Source: Glutinoglossum americanum | Taxonomy: Eukaryota; Ascomycota; Geoglossomycetes; Geoglossales; Geoglossaceae | Reading direction: 5' to 3' | Assembly: GCA_020080175.1 (NCBI GenBank) | Contig: JAGHQL010000086.1 | Location: forward strand, 44,319 to 108,318 | DNA length: 64,000 bases | In this document: positions 11,580 to 23,800 of the stretch, one piece after another | How positions within the stretch are numbered: the first letter of the stretch is position 1 | Layout of the letters: every line of letters starts with the position of its first letter | Program-made: the position numbers and the translations under genes | Notes under the pieces: generated by a model | The model's input: only the letters and a program-made list of their open reading frames with translations | Told to the model about the DNA's origin: nothing | Databases searched by the model: none

Positions 11580-12422
11580 TCACCCCTCCAAAATCGCCTT
11601 CCTAGCCCCCTCCACCAACCTCCTCGCCTCCCCAGCCCCCTCCTCAACAACCTTCTCCATCCCCTTCTCCACCCTCCTAACATCATCCACCCTAACCCCC
11701 TTCCCCTTCTCCTTCCCAACCACCAACCCGCGCAGCTTCTTATGCACGACCGCCCTCGCGCCCCGGATGCTGTTCTGCGCCACCTCGCCGGCCTTCTGGA
11801 CCCGCTGCGCGGATTCGAGCCGCAGCTCGCGCGTGGGCGCCGGGATCGGGAGGTAGAGGTGCGTGGGCTGGCCGGGGAGCGGGGCTGGGGTTAGGTTCAG
11901 CGAGGCGCCGAGGAGGGCTTGCATTGTGGGTTTGAGGTGCTGCCGTGGTGGTTAGGTGGGAGATGTGCGCGCATGCGTTGGGAGGGGGGTTGTTCGTACA
12001 TCTGGGTCGAGAACCTGGACCACGAGGCCCCGCCCGCCTCTCGGGAGCACTTGGGCTATGTCCCCCAGCCTGACAAGCTCTTCTTTAGCTTCCTTGCCGC
12101 CCTTGCCTCGGAACTTGACTTTCAGTGCCTCGATGGCCGATGGGTTTAAGCGCCCCCCCGCGCGGAGGGTGGCGAGGTCTGATTTTAGTTTTGCGAGGGC
12201 GGACTGGATGGTGTATGAGAGGGGGAAGAGGTCGAAGGGGTCGTCGTCGGGTTGGGGGTTTGAGGGAGGGGGGGGCTTGTGGTTTCGGGCGCTGGGGGGG
12301 GTGGATGTGAAGGGGCGACGGTGGTGGGAGGGGGGGCTGTTAAAGGGGGAGGAGGAGTGGAGGAGTAGATAGGCTGGGAGGGGGGATGGGCGGTGGAGCC
12401 TGGCACTGCGACGACGGATCAA
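11580..12422 (-). CDS. RRF1: Mitochondrial ribosome recycling factor
   Basis: Splits post-termination mitoribosomes together with mtEF-G2. Two exons (12000-12422 and 11580-11939; 60-bp intron) encode 260 residues. The N-terminus is rich in Arg, Ser and Pro ('MIRRRSARLHRPSPLP'), a probable matrix-targeting sequence. The mature part shows the RRF pattern: 'LKSDLATLRAGGRLNPSAIE', 'LGDIAQVLPRGGRGLVVQVLD', 'LNLTPAPLPGQPTHLYLPIP' and the C-terminal helical bundle with 'TRELRLESAQRVQKAGEVA' and 'NSIRGARAVVHKKL'. The coding strand is G-rich, so the plus strand is a C/G-skewed mosaic. It converges on the RGG-rich gene. Confidence 0.88.
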
Positions 12423-12961
12423 TTAGTCTATCAATTTAACAATTCAGCTCAATTCCCTCGGAAAAGATACTCTATTCACGCACCTCCTCACCCCCATCCT
12501 AATACACCTCACAGTCCCCATCGCCGAAGATGCACGCGGTCCCATCGTCATCACGAATAGCTTCCCGCAGAGTCAAAACCCGGACTATTTTGGTGTTGAT
12601 GCTAAGCACGTGATACCCGAACCAACGTTCCTCCAGAGCCCCCACGGACCTATTTATCCCAGGATGATGGTTCCGATGTGTTACTAACAGTTGTGTTTTT
12701 ATAATAAAAAGGTGGGCACTAGACTTTTTTTATTGTTTTTTCAGAATTATGGGTGAATGATTTCACGGATTACCATCAGGGGTCCTTGTAGAGGTCAGTT
12801 TCATGTCGGGGAATAGACACTATTTGTGCATATACTGTACATACGCCATGACGAAAAAACACTTTGAAATGGGAATTTTACATGACCGTTAAGAGAGATG
12901 GATAGCTGGGCCTCATACGGGTAAACAAAAATCGCCCTCCTAGTTCTAACACCAATTAACA
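12423..12961. other. Spacer between RRF1 start and DUF3844 gene 3' end
   Basis: About 540 bases, moderately AT-rich. I see no open frame of note; it should contain the RRF1 promoter and the 3' untranslated region of the next gene. Confidence 0.5.
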
Positions 12962-14552
12962 TCATGTATGCCCTCCTCTCGACCTAGTCGACGCAACGCC
13001 AGCCGCCAGAACCCCCGGTAGGGGCTCCTGCCCGATGCTATATAGAAGCCCAATACCCCAAGACACTGCGCCGACAAGTAGAATCGTGAAACCAGCAAGT
13101 AGAAAGAAAGGCGTGCTGATATCTCGTTTTTGACAAGCGGCACCGCCCCAATACGTCGTCCCATCGCTTTTAATGTCCGGTTTACAGTTGATGCAAGTGT
13201 AGCAAACGCGCGTTGCCCCGTCATCCTCTCTACTTCCAAGTGAGGGTGAGTCGCCTGTTGAGTCGCCTGAAGAGTGTCTGCGTGCGCAGGTTCCACGTCC
13301 ACTACAATTCCTTGTTGCGGTGTTACACTCATCGACGGAAATGTGGCATACGGGGATAGTCCCCTTGAGAATTGGAAGCGACATGGACTCCCGAGATGCT
13401 GCGGGTGTTTGAGGAGACGCTGTAGATGACTCGGCCGCATCGGAAAGGAGTACCTCGTGTTCGATTTTTTGAGGGATAGTAGAGCGATCGATGGGTGAAG
13501 AGTAGCTGCCGTAAGGCTGGTCTGAACGTCTGGCGTTCCGAACGTTGGGAGGCATAAGAATAACAGACACTTTTCTATTACCTCGCTGTGAAAAAGAGAT
13601 GAGTCCCGAAAGTATATGCCTAACGGACTTGACGGCCTCTCGATATTCTACGCTAGAGGTTCCTACTCTTTCGGCAAGCCCCTATGCAAAGGTTAGTCGT
13701 GGGCTTAAAGAAACACTATAAACAGCGACAATTCCCCACCTCCAAGAAAGTGGAATGTATGATAGCTTTGGCAGTCTGGCACTGTGATAACAACACAATT
13801 CCTTCAAAAAGATGCAGTTCGCTGAATGCATCGAGTTCTTTACGAGTATCCAGGATCGCCCCTTTACATTCTCCCTGTACTACAACTGGTGTCTAAAGCA
13901 TTTCGTCAGCAAGTCTCCTTGGGGGTTCTGCGGAAGGCACAAATACATTCTCATTAAAGATGATGCTTCCCATGAACGTATCCCCGCTTGTCTTGACTTC
14001 CAGGTAGCCATCCGGCGACGCATGGGAGGACCGAGCTTGGCCAACTAAGTTACTTAGAAGCAGTTGGTTTGCTGAGGAGCTGGGTGGGTCTGAGATGAAA
14101 AGTGAAGGCGACGCGTCTGACGGGGAGATAACATCTGGCCACACGCAAAGTTAGACCTCTCTACCTTTCCTCCTTCGCATCAACCACTCATGGTTTGGCC
14201 GGGGAGACACGACGCTTCATAGGGCCGCCGACTTACCCCCAGCATTCTCGACTCCCTCGACAATAATGACTATTGGCTCCTGCAAGTCATCTTCAGGATC
14301 ACTCAGAAGCCGCTGCTGACTTCCCCCAAGATCATTAATCTGTCGAAGAGTATCATCGCCCAAGCCCTTCAACCTGTGAAATTGTGACAAGCCAAGCCTC
14401 CTCGCAAGTATCAGTCTCGCCGCCTCCGGGCTCACAGTTTGTGGATCAGATGGCGGGCTGGGATTCTCAAAGGCGAAGAATGGTGCAGGCGATGAAGCAG
14501 CACTGGCGCTGCTAAAGATGGCGGGTACGAGTAGACACGCTTTTAATCTCAT
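12962..14552 (-). CDS. DUF3844-domain ER/vacuolar type I membrane protein
   Basis: Fungal protein of unknown function. Four exons (14237-14552, 13947-14134, 13740-13874, 12962-13681) give 452 residues with all phases consistent. It has a signal peptide ('MRLKACLLVPAIFSSASA') and an N-terminal block around 'EAARLILARRLGLSQFHRL'. The C-terminal DUF3844 module is cysteine-rich ('CNTATRNCSGRGTCARR', 'CYTCINC', 'YWGGAACQKRDIS'), like an EGF-type fold. One membrane helix follows ('PFFLLAGFTILLVGAVSWGI') and a short cytosolic tail. The junction from exon 2 to exon 3 uses a GTATTT donor and is the weakest part of the model. The signal peptide plus the luminal cysteine domain suggests a secretory-pathway location. 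Confidence 0.82.
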
Positions 14553-14914
14553 TTTGGTGTTGATACCGGGGTCATTAAGACCTTGGTTTCGCTGTCGATG
14601 GCAGACTTCTGGAGACCCGTCGTCCTGAGTTTGAGCCGCAAGTTCATGTCGGGGGTCGGGGTTCCGTTGAGGTACAAATTGGTCACCACCATTTAAATTG
14701 GTTAGAGCGGCAACCGACTGAATATTCTCGATATCTACTCTATCTCTATACAGCTCTTCACAACCCGATCTTCATTAAGACTTTCATTCACGGCTTTCGT
14801 TAGGTCTTGGCTTTGAAGTGAGGATAAGATTAGTTCTTCTTGAAGCACTACATCCATCCAACACTAAGCCTCGTCAACGCTATCATCCAAGGGGTCCTCA
14901 CCCCCAACCCGCTC
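14553..14914. promoter_or_regulatory. Divergent promoter DUF3844 gene / mitochondrial membrane protein gene
   Basis: About 360 bases between divergent starts. An in-frame upstream ATG at 14840 of the rightward gene would add 25 residues. Otherwise I see nothing specific. Confidence 0.45.
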
Positions 14915-16386
14915 ATGTTCAGGAATCTTCGTAACGTACTTTCGGTGGGACGGCTTCCACTTCGTGCTGAGTCTTACATCTCCCGGAATGCCGAACAATA
15001 CACTATTCGGCGCGTGCGGTTTATGCGGCCGTTCTTCACGGCAAGGTAAGTTTTTCGATTACCCCTTCCATCGGCGCTTGAGTCTCGGGCTAAAAACGAC
15101 TTCGCAACAGGCGATTTCAGAAGGCTATTTTATACACAGGCGGAGCTGCAGGCGTTTGGCATTTTGTCCTACCGGTGATACTTGGCGAGGAGGAGGGCGA
15201 GGAGGAAGGCAATGGGCTTCCGCAACAGTTACATGATCACGACAAGGAAAATGAAGATGGTCTATCGGATATCGTCGATATCAGCAAAGCGAGTCATAAA
15301 TCTGACGAGGATCCACTCTTTATACCGCTAGGTTGGGCCCGTAGATGCGAAGTGAAGCCGTACAAGGGCAGCGACCCAGAGTGGCAAGAATTCTTGAAAT
15401 TTGCCCACGACTCAGAACGAGGCACTAGAGTCCGACGTATGTAGATACTGAGAGATCTGGCTGGATACTTACCAAGCTCACCTGTCTTCGAGACTGACTC
15501 GTGGACTACACAGGTGAATTAGCAGAAATGATCGGAGAGCACTGCCGAACGAACAAGAGGTTCTCCCAGCGACTTGGGAGCCCAGTGATATTGCATAAAT
15601 TCTGGATTGACATAGATTTTCCGGATGCGCCGCCGCCAGAATATGAGCGAAGCGGGTAAGCTCCTACAGCACTTGACATTATTTTTTTGGATTGCAGTGG
15701 TGTTCTGATTGTCGCACAGCATCGAAATCACGGATGATTACATTACATGGGCCACCAAGCCGGTCACAACTCGAAACTACAATCGCCTACGGCAAGCGTT
15801 ATGGCCTATGTCCATGTCAAACTCATTCCTAGCTACCTATTTGGCGGTCTTTTCATACAACTGGACCAGGGTGAAGGAGATATTCGGAGCCGACTCCAAG
15901 CAGCAAAGGAGAGACCAACAGACCACACAAGATAGCGTTTTTAGAATGACCCAGTCACGTCCTGAAGGACTCGAGAAAAGATCCAACACCGCTTCAGCGC
16001 CGAGTACTTCCGACTCCCCAGCATCCTCGAGCGAAGCATCCACCAAGGGTGGCCCATCACGGGCGCCAAACCCTAAGGGTGCTCTCTCAGAGTCCCCTAA
16101 AGACCTCCTCCCCCCGCTCCCCCCAATACCGCAAGCAAACGAACACATGTCCGCCCCCGTCTCCGCATTCAAATCCACCCTTCGAAAAACCTGGCGTTCC
16201 GTAGCTCCCGCCGTTCCTCGAGGATCCATCATCGTCTCCGGGCTGGTGGAAGTCATGGGCTCCAAGGCAGTCTGCGTGTTAGACGTGCGAGCGGCTTACA
16301 ACCCAGCGCAATCGAGATGGGAAGTCGTGACGGTGGCGCTAAGGAGGTTTCAGCAAAACTCACAAGCCCCGAGAGGGGGTCCTTGA
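14915..16386 (+). CDS. Conserved fungal mitochondrial membrane protein, function unknown
   Basis: Four exons (14915-15045, 15111-15436, 15514-15655, 15720-16386) encode about 421 residues. The N-terminus ('MFRNLRNVLSVGRLPLR') is a good mitochondrial presequence; an in-frame ATG at 14840 is an alternative start. A first membrane segment covers 'YTGGAAGVWHFVLPVIL', after which comes an acidic stretch. The most conserved-looking part is 'KPYKGSDPEWQEFLKFAHD', then 'PPPEYERSGIEITDDYITWA' and a second hydrophobic segment ('SNSFLATYLAVFSYNW'). A Ser/Pro-rich tail ends with a short domain ('PRGSIIVSGLVEVMGSKAVC'). I recognise this as a conserved Ascomycota hypothetical family but know no function. 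Confidence 0.75.
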
Positions 16387-17272
16387 AAAGTGAAAGAGCT
16401 CTTTTTTCAGCGTTTGATCATGGTGGGTTAATAAGATGTGGGTTTTAATGGTGTTCTCGGTCCGGTAGTTTTTTTTCAGGGGGGGGGCATTCCTGGAGTT
16501 TATTCTAGGTTGGCGGCATCAGACTTCGCTCTCTCTCTCTCTCCTCCCTATCTCCCTCGCGATTAAGACTCTATCATTACATAAGTACTCGAGAAAATAT
16601 CGCTACATACTTTTGCATAAAGAAATCCCCTAGGAATTCCGCCCGTGCACCAACCGAGTTTGAAAGCCTACTACCACCATGATTGCGACTTCGTCTTCCC
16701 GCAGCCAGCATTCTTACCCTTCCGTCCCACCCAATCCAACACCAGAAAAAACCTCAATAATTTAAAAAGACTTTTTTTCCCCCTTTTCCCCCCTCTTGGG
16801 ACTCGCCTCCACACCGCCCACTCACGGCTCTTCCACCTCTCAACCGTTCCCACGGAACGCTCATAAGTACTCCTTTATCCGCTAACTCGAAGCGAATTCT
16901 TATCTCTTCCGGCCCCAATATTTTGCAAAAAAACCTCCATCTAGGGTAGAATCCGGCATTTGGTAATAGTGTTATCTCTGTACTCGTCCCTACCGCCAAG
17001 GGAAGCAGCAGGACACCTCTTGTAGCTGGCCATATTTCATACATACACCTACATGCTATCAAGTATGTACATATACACCCAAGTCGACGTCTCGCGTCGG
17101 CGACGATCGAAATATACAGTCTAGGGAGGATTACACACTCCTACCGGCCTCTAGATGCCCCCTCCCCCCCAAAAAAAGCAGACTCCAAATTCAGATGCAG
17201 AACAAACAAGCCAACCACCAAGGGAAAGTGGGGTGCTAATAACAAACCCCTCCTTCGTTACCCTACTGGGTC
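16387..17272. other. Convergent 3' spacer with simple repeats
   Basis: About 890 bases between converging genes. It includes a CT dinucleotide run near 16530, several C/T homopolymers, and no supportable coding sequence. Confidence 0.5.
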
Positions 17273-18896
17273 CTACGCCCAAGCCCCCACAAACGCCATC
17301 AAAAACGCCCCCGCCACCACCGCTCCACACGCCTCCCCCCTCCTTTTGCCCTTCAAAACCTCATAACTCTTATCACTCAAGAAATCCTCCGCTAGCAACT
17401 CAACTAAGCCTGCAAATAGTAAAAGCCCACTACTGATCGCGTTCATGACGCCGACCATCAGCAAGCCAGTTTGGGAGGCGGGGTCGTAGAGGTTATGAAT
17501 TAGGAGGCCGATGGCTTGGCCGAGGGGGGTAGTGAGGCCGTAGGCGAGGGCCATGAGCCAGGGCTTGGGGGATGTGGGAGAGAAGGAGGTTATTGATGCT
17601 ATGCGGGAGCCGAGGGCTATGCCTTCGAATGTTTCTGTGGGTGGGGGAGGAGTTAGCGCGGTGGTGGGGGGGGGGGTGTAACGGAATGTTGGGGGGGGTT
17701 GTGCTTACGGTGGAAACTAATGGCTACGAGGAGGACGATGAATGATGTCCCCGTGGCAACACTGAGGGCCATGCCGATGAAGACGGAATGGAACAGTATC
17801 CCAGCTTCTAGGAGGAGACATTGCAGGAGCATCTTTTGTTGCTGCTGTTGATCTGACAGCTGGATGGGCGAACCTCCTGTTTCGGCATGGTGGTGAGAGC
17901 TGTGAGAACGGGGACGGTAGCGTTCGTGGCTTGAACTTCGGAGAGAGAGTCCGCGTCTCCGTTGATTTAGGAGGCCAGATGTATCGGTGGAAGGGTCTAG
18001 TTCGTCGAGGTCCAGGTCCTCATCTCCCTCATCTTCTTCCTCCGTGTCCTTGTATTTCGGGTCTCGACCCGGAAGAGGAGAAGAGCCCGCTCCTGATAGC
18101 AGAGATCGCTCAGACATGAGGTGTTCGGATGAACCTGGAAGATCTCCCAAGGCGATTTCCCCGGTCTCAGGTTTCAAGCCTATATCTCCTTGCCGAAAGC
18201 GTCTCAGACTCTCTTGGCGCCGATGTCTTGGCCTAAACCCACCATTCGACTCTTGATGGCCATGTCTAGCAACTTCATCGCTATCAGGAACCGTGTCATA
18301 TTCGCTCCCGTGGACATGCCCCGCTCCCCTCGTAGCGAAGAACATCTCTATCCCCACGACCGCTAAGACCGATACCATGGCGATTAATCCCGGCATAGCA
18401 CGATACCGCTGATTCCAGAATGGGGGTAGACATGAGTCTGTCAGCGAGGTAAAGGCTGTTGGTAGTAGATGCACGAAGGCTGTGGCGATGAGTACACCGG
18501 TACCGAAGTGTCTCGAGAGGAAGAGGAAATGGTGTGGTACTGGCAACGACGGGAAGCGACGAACTATAATCGGAAATGAGCACGCTGAAGTGATATGTCA
18601 GTGGTCATCCAGCAACCAGTTTTGAGATCATAGCAGACCTAGTGTACTCAGGACAAGGACGAGTATCAAAGCTCCGACATGCAACGGAGTATTATAAGAT
18701 CCCTTCGCATGACGAGAGCCACAAGCCGGCTGCTTCTCCGACCCGCTATCCTGTCTCCTCAACAATTCCGCCCTAAGGATCGCCGTCGGGATCTCCGCCC
18801 AAAGTAGGACATCTACAATCCAAACCGCGGATCAGTGTCCTAACCTAGAGAACCTCGCCGGCATAATTTACCTCGAACATCCCCCACACCTTCCAT
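17273..18896 (-). CDS. ZIP family zinc transporter
   Basis: Imports zinc (or related divalent metals) into the cytosol. Four exons (18872-18896, 18639-18812, 17709-18584, 17273-17634) encode 478 residues. The first exon is only 25 nt ('MEGVGDVR'). The N-terminal helices include 'TPLHVGALILVLVLSTLAC' and 'HFGTGVLIATAFVHLLPTAF', the latter the conserved His-containing helix. A long cytosolic loop between helices 3 and 4 carries His clusters ('HGHQES', 'SSHHHAE') and acidic stretches that probably bind metal. The second metal-site helix reads 'HQTFEGIALGSRIA', the ZIP signature, and spans a splice junction at about residue 358. I do not see an obvious Zap1/ZafA-type zinc-response palindrome upstream. 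Confidence 0.9.
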
Positions 18897-19727
18897 ATCG
18901 CTTTCTTAAAGCTGGCGGGTCAGCCCGGAGTAGATTGCATAGGAAGAGTAATGAAAACACCCCCCGGGGACTATTAAGTATATACTGTGTATACTGTGCG
19001 GTAGGCTGATGGGATGTGGCCTCTAGGATCTTTTCTGTTTTAGGGGGGCTTTTTTTCGGCTGGTCTTTGTCGCTAGGCGGAGTGGAATTACGGCGGCGTG
19101 GATGTGGTACTTGTGCTAAAACCGCGGCTAACCGGAAATGCTCTAATTTTAATATTTGATGTTGTTATCGTGTTCGCCAACTCATGGATCATGATACACC
19201 ATACGATGTATGAGGTCGCATATTGCCGCGCTACCTAGTTGTAAATATACGGGAGCACTATTGTGCAACAGGTATGTTGGTCGTGGTACAGGGAATTTCT
19301 TGACGGAGCCGCATCCCTAGTCCCGCTTAAACGAACGCCCTGAGAGAATGCCTTGGCAGTACCAAGCAACAGTGCATCCATCCCCTGTTCAACTCTCCCA
19401 GCTTGAATAACTCATTAATAGGGTTCAAGAGCATTCGTTCTTCGCTATCGACTGCAACTCCAAATCACTCCGTGCTTTGGTGTACTCACTATATTTTTAT
19501 GTTGCTGTTCCACTGCCTTATCACCTCTCCTATAAGACTTAAAAGTAACAGACGAGCGGAGATATTTGCCCATGCAGCGATCCAGATCAGTGGAGCAACA
19601 ATCCTAGAGAGGGATACCATGTATATAGGCGGGATACCCCCTGCAAAACGCCATCAATCTGGGGAAAATGAGATGTAAGAAATACAATTCTTAGATTAAT
19701 GCCGATAATACTGGGCCTAGAGCAGAT
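18897..19727. other. Spacer between ZIP gene start and cyclophilin 3' end
   Basis: About 830 bases. It should hold the ZIP promoter. I see no coding sequence or clear regulatory palindrome. A tandem 'tatactgtg' pair sits near 18970. Confidence 0.45.
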
Positions 19728-20607
19728 CTACATTTCCCCGCATTGGCTAATGACAATATCCTGTGTTGGCTTCTCCCGGTTTGTCCTTGCGTTTTCGATT
19801 TTCCGCACAACGTCCATACCATCAGTAACTTTACCGAACACCACATGCTTGTTGTTCAAGAAAGGTGTTGCAACTGTTGTGATGAAGAACTGACAACCAT
19901 TGGTATTTGGACCAGAGTTCTACCTCATCATTTAGGGGTCAGCTGCGAGCCTAACATCCTAGGCAGTAAGACGTCGGCGGTTACTTACGGCCATACTCAA
20001 TAGGCCAGGTGCGTCGTGTTTCTTGGTGAAATTTTCGTCTGCGAACGAGCGCGTACCATAAATAGTCGCGCTACCAGTCCCATCGCCATGGAGAAAATCG
20101 CCGCCTTGGATCATGAAATCCTTGATCTAAAGTTGGGGTCATTGGTTGGCTTTCTCCCTGTAGTATAGGGGAAATAGATACTCTGCTTGATTGGCCTTGT
20201 CGGATGAGGCATGATACGTACCACGCGGTGAAACTTGCAGCCCTTATAACCTTGCGGCCTACCTTGGGGATTCTTGGTCTCGCCTGTGCAGAACTGACGG
20301 AAATTCTCTGCGGTCTTGGGAGTGACATCCGCGAAGAGTTCCATCTTTACACGCCCCAAGGGTTCTCCTGCGAAAGCTTAGTAGAACACCCCATGCGTCT
20401 GTTTGCGGACACCATGCTCGCATTGAGTCTCCAAGAATGTTGTAGCGCAAGATAATCTTCAGCGGAAAGTAGCGACGCTGCAAACGAACAACAGATTTCC
20501 AAGAAAGGAATGGAATGGGAGTAGTCACATCACTTACCACCTAGCGTGACATCGAAAAAGACTACGGGATTAGAGGTTTCAACGGCGGATGTCTCGGTAG
20601 TAGCCAT
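19728..20607 (-). CDS. Cyclophilin H-type peptidyl-prolyl cis-trans isomerase (PPIH/cyp3)
   Basis: Proline isomerase of the cyclophilin family; the H type associates with the U4/U6.U5 tri-snRNP through Prp4. Four exons (20538-20607, 20222-20367, 19989-20126, 19728-19919) give 181 residues. Seen motifs are '[20 protein letters not shown]', '[19 protein letters not shown]' (the short insertion typical of CypH and CypA-like members), catalytic '[15 protein letters not shown]', '[18 protein letters not shown]' and '[18 protein letters not shown]', with the active-site Arg, Phe, Gln and Trp/His positions present. The exon 3/4 junction uses a GTAG acceptor right after GATGAG. Strong match overall; assignment to CypH rather than CypA rests on the N-terminal extension and the short C-terminus. 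Confidence 0.93.
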
Positions 20608-21572
20608 TGTCTGGAACGCGATTATCTCAGTTTGGTTGAGTTGCCAAATCAAGTTATGCAGGTGTGAGCAGCGGATGATGTGGCCAGTGAGACTCCCAAA
20701 ATTCACCTGAAAGAGAGAGTCTGAGGACAATCTTATGCGAACATCTAGGATTCACGGGTCAGGATTCGCTGGAGCCATTTTATGCAACCACCCTCCACTT
20801 AACGCAGTGACAGTGGCGTAGTGTCGGCTTCCCGGATAGTCTAGAACACCACTTTGGTTGAGCAGTCAATAACTTGGTTTCCGGTGATCTTCTGTCTGTT
20901 AGCGGGGCGCAGCTTTCCGCTCATCCCGCACCAATTTTCCTATGCTATTGCAGAGTGACGAAACCTATCTATTTCACAGCATTTGCCATTAATCTACTAT
21001 TTTTGATCTTGTGCTTTCGCGGCGTGAACGAGCAGCCGAGTGAGCAGGTCCCGCACAACCCTTTGTTTTGTGGTCGGCAGGGAATAGAATAAGCAAGCAT
21101 TCCTAGCCCCCTCTCACTTGCCGAATACAACAAGAAATAGGGCCACGGCTCGATCAGGGCGTCTCAGAGTGAGCAGACCCCATTCACTTCATCTATCCGC
21201 CCATCTTCTAAACTCCATGATCTATCGTCCACTCGTTGCTCATTCTTCCAACCTCTCTCCTTAGTCTAGCTTTCGTTGGCCCGCAACTCACTTCGTTCGC
21301 ATTTGCTGTGTACGAGGTCTGTGCCATCAGCATTGGACGAGGAGGCTGGCCGAAACCCTCGTACCACTTTCCGGAGAGGCCTCACTTTTGCCTCATCGAT
21401 CTGTGTCTCTTTGTCATGCTTGGATTCGACGACCGTCTCTCGCCAAGGACACATTGATTCGAAATTTCTTCGGCTTTTGCGACCGGGTCCTTCGATTCAA
21501 TAAGGGCGAGGTTGTTGTCGCTTGAAGCTACAACCAACATCGCCAATATCCTGAAGAGCTAAAGTTCTACTG
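20608..21572. promoter_or_regulatory. Divergent promoter cyclophilin H / RING gene
   Basis: About 965 bases between divergent starts. Short open frames are present (for example 21236-21457), but none has a recognisable motif. The last 300 bases are C/T-rich and may be the RING gene leader. Confidence 0.45.
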
Positions 21573-23076
21573 ATGGATATTCGGGTTTTGGCCCTTAGGG
21601 GTTTGAATAATCGAAATCTCGGTACTTCCCCGCCCACTCCGACACCCACACCAATGTCTACAACGGGGACGATACAGCCTGCAAGCACTGGCTCGGGCGC
21701 CCCAGGCAGTGGCCCGACCAGCTCACCATTACTCTTTTTCGTCGCGTTGGGCTTTGGTGTTGTCTTTACGAATCTATGGTACAGTCTTCCTGTGATCATT
21801 TGAATATGGGTAAACGTGAATCTATACGTAATCTGAGGTCTAACACTACTTTTAAAGGATTATCGTTGGTGTTAAGTACTGTTTCCGCTATAATCAGAGA
21901 AATCGCGCGATACGAAATGGCGAGGAAGGGGATCAGGTCGATCTACAAGCGATCCCGCGACCACAGAGGCGGAGAAGGGAAAAGAAACTTATGTCGATGG
22001 ATGAAGTTAACGAGAGGTTTCCCCTGATGAAATACAAGATGTGGAGAGTTAGTCGAGAGAATCGTGACCCTAAGGCCTCAGGTGGTGCTGGCGGCATAAA
22101 GGAGATGGGAGAAGTGTCAGGTGTGCGGGAATCGGTCGAGGGAACGGCATCCTCTGCACAGGATCACGACCGGGACCGCTCTGGTATTGCCAAATCTCCG
22201 CCTTCGAGTCCTACATCTGCGCGAGCTCTCGAAACATCCAAGGATGAGCAGTCTACGCCAACGGCCGACCAGGAAAAACGGTTATCTAGTAGAGATGGTG
22301 CTACTGCGGGAAATATCGCATCTACCACTCCCTCGGACCATCTCGCTCCCTTGGAGCGCAGCAAGACTGGTGCTAGCACAGCCGCTGGTACGACCGATGG
22401 TGATGAGGAGGATGATGATGACCATATCCATACCGCAGTACCGCCTGAACTTCTGACGAACCCTGGAGATTCGTGCGCTATCTGCCTTGATAGCCTTGAC
22501 GATGAAGATGACGTCCGGGGGCTAACTTGTGGTCACGCCTTCCACGCCTCATGTGTTGACCCTTGGCTTACTGGCCGTCGTGCATGCTGCCCTCTCTGCA
22601 AGGCCGACTACTACACCCCTAAGACACGCTCAGAAAATGACCCCCTCAGCACCGACACTGTTCGCCGGTCGACCCATCGTCCTGCTGGCACAAGGACCAA
22701 TCTGCCAGCTTCACCACAAACCGCCTGGATGGGTCACTCTAGGTCGAGGATGCTCCTCCCTGGACGGTTTATTATGTCTGTTCATACGGATGATGAGCGT
22801 GTCACTTCAAACCGAGGTCGGCGCGGGGGAACAGCAGGGCGGCGGCCGACTCCTACTAGAAATAGAAATAGAAACAGAGCCTCCACTCAAGCAGGTGGTA
22901 CAGCAGGGAGGCGTTGGATGCCCACCGTACCGAATCCGTTGAGAAATGTCAGATTACCTTCCGTTGGCCTCCCGGCGAGGTTCAGGCGGGGAAGCAATGC
23001 TCAGCCGGCGTCGGATGCTCAAACTGGAGCACCGACCACTCCTACACCTGGCCAGCTCGAATCTGGCGTGCGGTAA
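21573..23076 (+). CDS. Membrane-anchored RING-H2 E3 ubiquitin ligase
   Basis: Two exons (21573-21778, 21858-23076) encode 474 residues. A Thr/Pro-rich N-terminus is followed by a hydrophobic helix crossing the splice junction ('LLFFVALGFGVVFTNLW' then 'IIVGVKYCF') and a basic stretch. The RING-H2 (C3H2C3) lies at about residues 275-320: 'CAICLDSL', 'LTCGHAFHASCVDPWL', 'CCPLCKADY'. The basic, Pro/Arg-rich C-terminus contains 'RNRNRNR'. The single membrane anchor with a cytosolic RING is typical of PA-TM-RING or ATL-like fungal ligases, but no PA domain is seen. Substrates cannot be inferred. Confidence 0.85.
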
Positions 23077-23800
23077 ATATGGCTCCTGTACTTTTGCCTC
23101 CATTTTATCTGGGATATTTGTGGGTAGTTCGGTCTCGTGGTGCCAAGCGTTTTTTTCCTTTTCTTACTGCTATTGTAACGTCTGAACCGTCATGCTTTCC
23201 CACTTCTCACCATCTCTGGCTCTACCCAAGCCTGTGTTGTCCGCCAATAACCATTTTGCTTTACTATGGAGTTTCTCCTCATCGTGGACAGCGATATGAT
23301 ATCCGCACCCCTCAAATTGTGTGTTATCTTACTGGTTAGGAATTGGCGTCAGACATGTCTCCAACTTCTATGTTTTATCTCTCCTGGGTGATTCCTGCAT
23401 TTTTTGTGGTGAGGGGCTTGCGGAACATTGTTCGACCATCAGTTTTATGAATCCTTCAGACATTCCTCGATTGTGGCCAGGCTTGGGCTTTTGACAAGGG
23501 ATTGTAAAGAATCTCGGAAGCGGAGTTGTGGATATGTATTTGAGAACTCAAATAAGCATTTGGACCTTTTTTTGATGCGTAATTGAGGCAGTCGTCGTTC
23601 TTGGGGTTCTGCGTAATTACCCCGAGCAGCGTCTGAGAGTAGGTACATTTATGAGCTGTTGTCATCTGTATCGGTAAGCTATTTACAAGGCGCTGGTTGA
23701 ATAGATGTATCCGTTTGATCCAACCACAAAATGAAATGTCCAAGTAGAAGCACCGGAAACTATAGGTATACATAATAGGGGATCTATCATTCCTACTTAA
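23077..23800. other. Convergent 3' spacer
   Basis: About 720 bases between the RING gene and the next leftward gene. Nothing recognisable; T-rich in places. Confidence 0.5.

Noticed and set aside
11117-11719. Proline- and Gly/Arg-rich minus-strand frames
   Set aside because: They are shadows of the G-rich coding strands of the RGG protein gene and RRF1.
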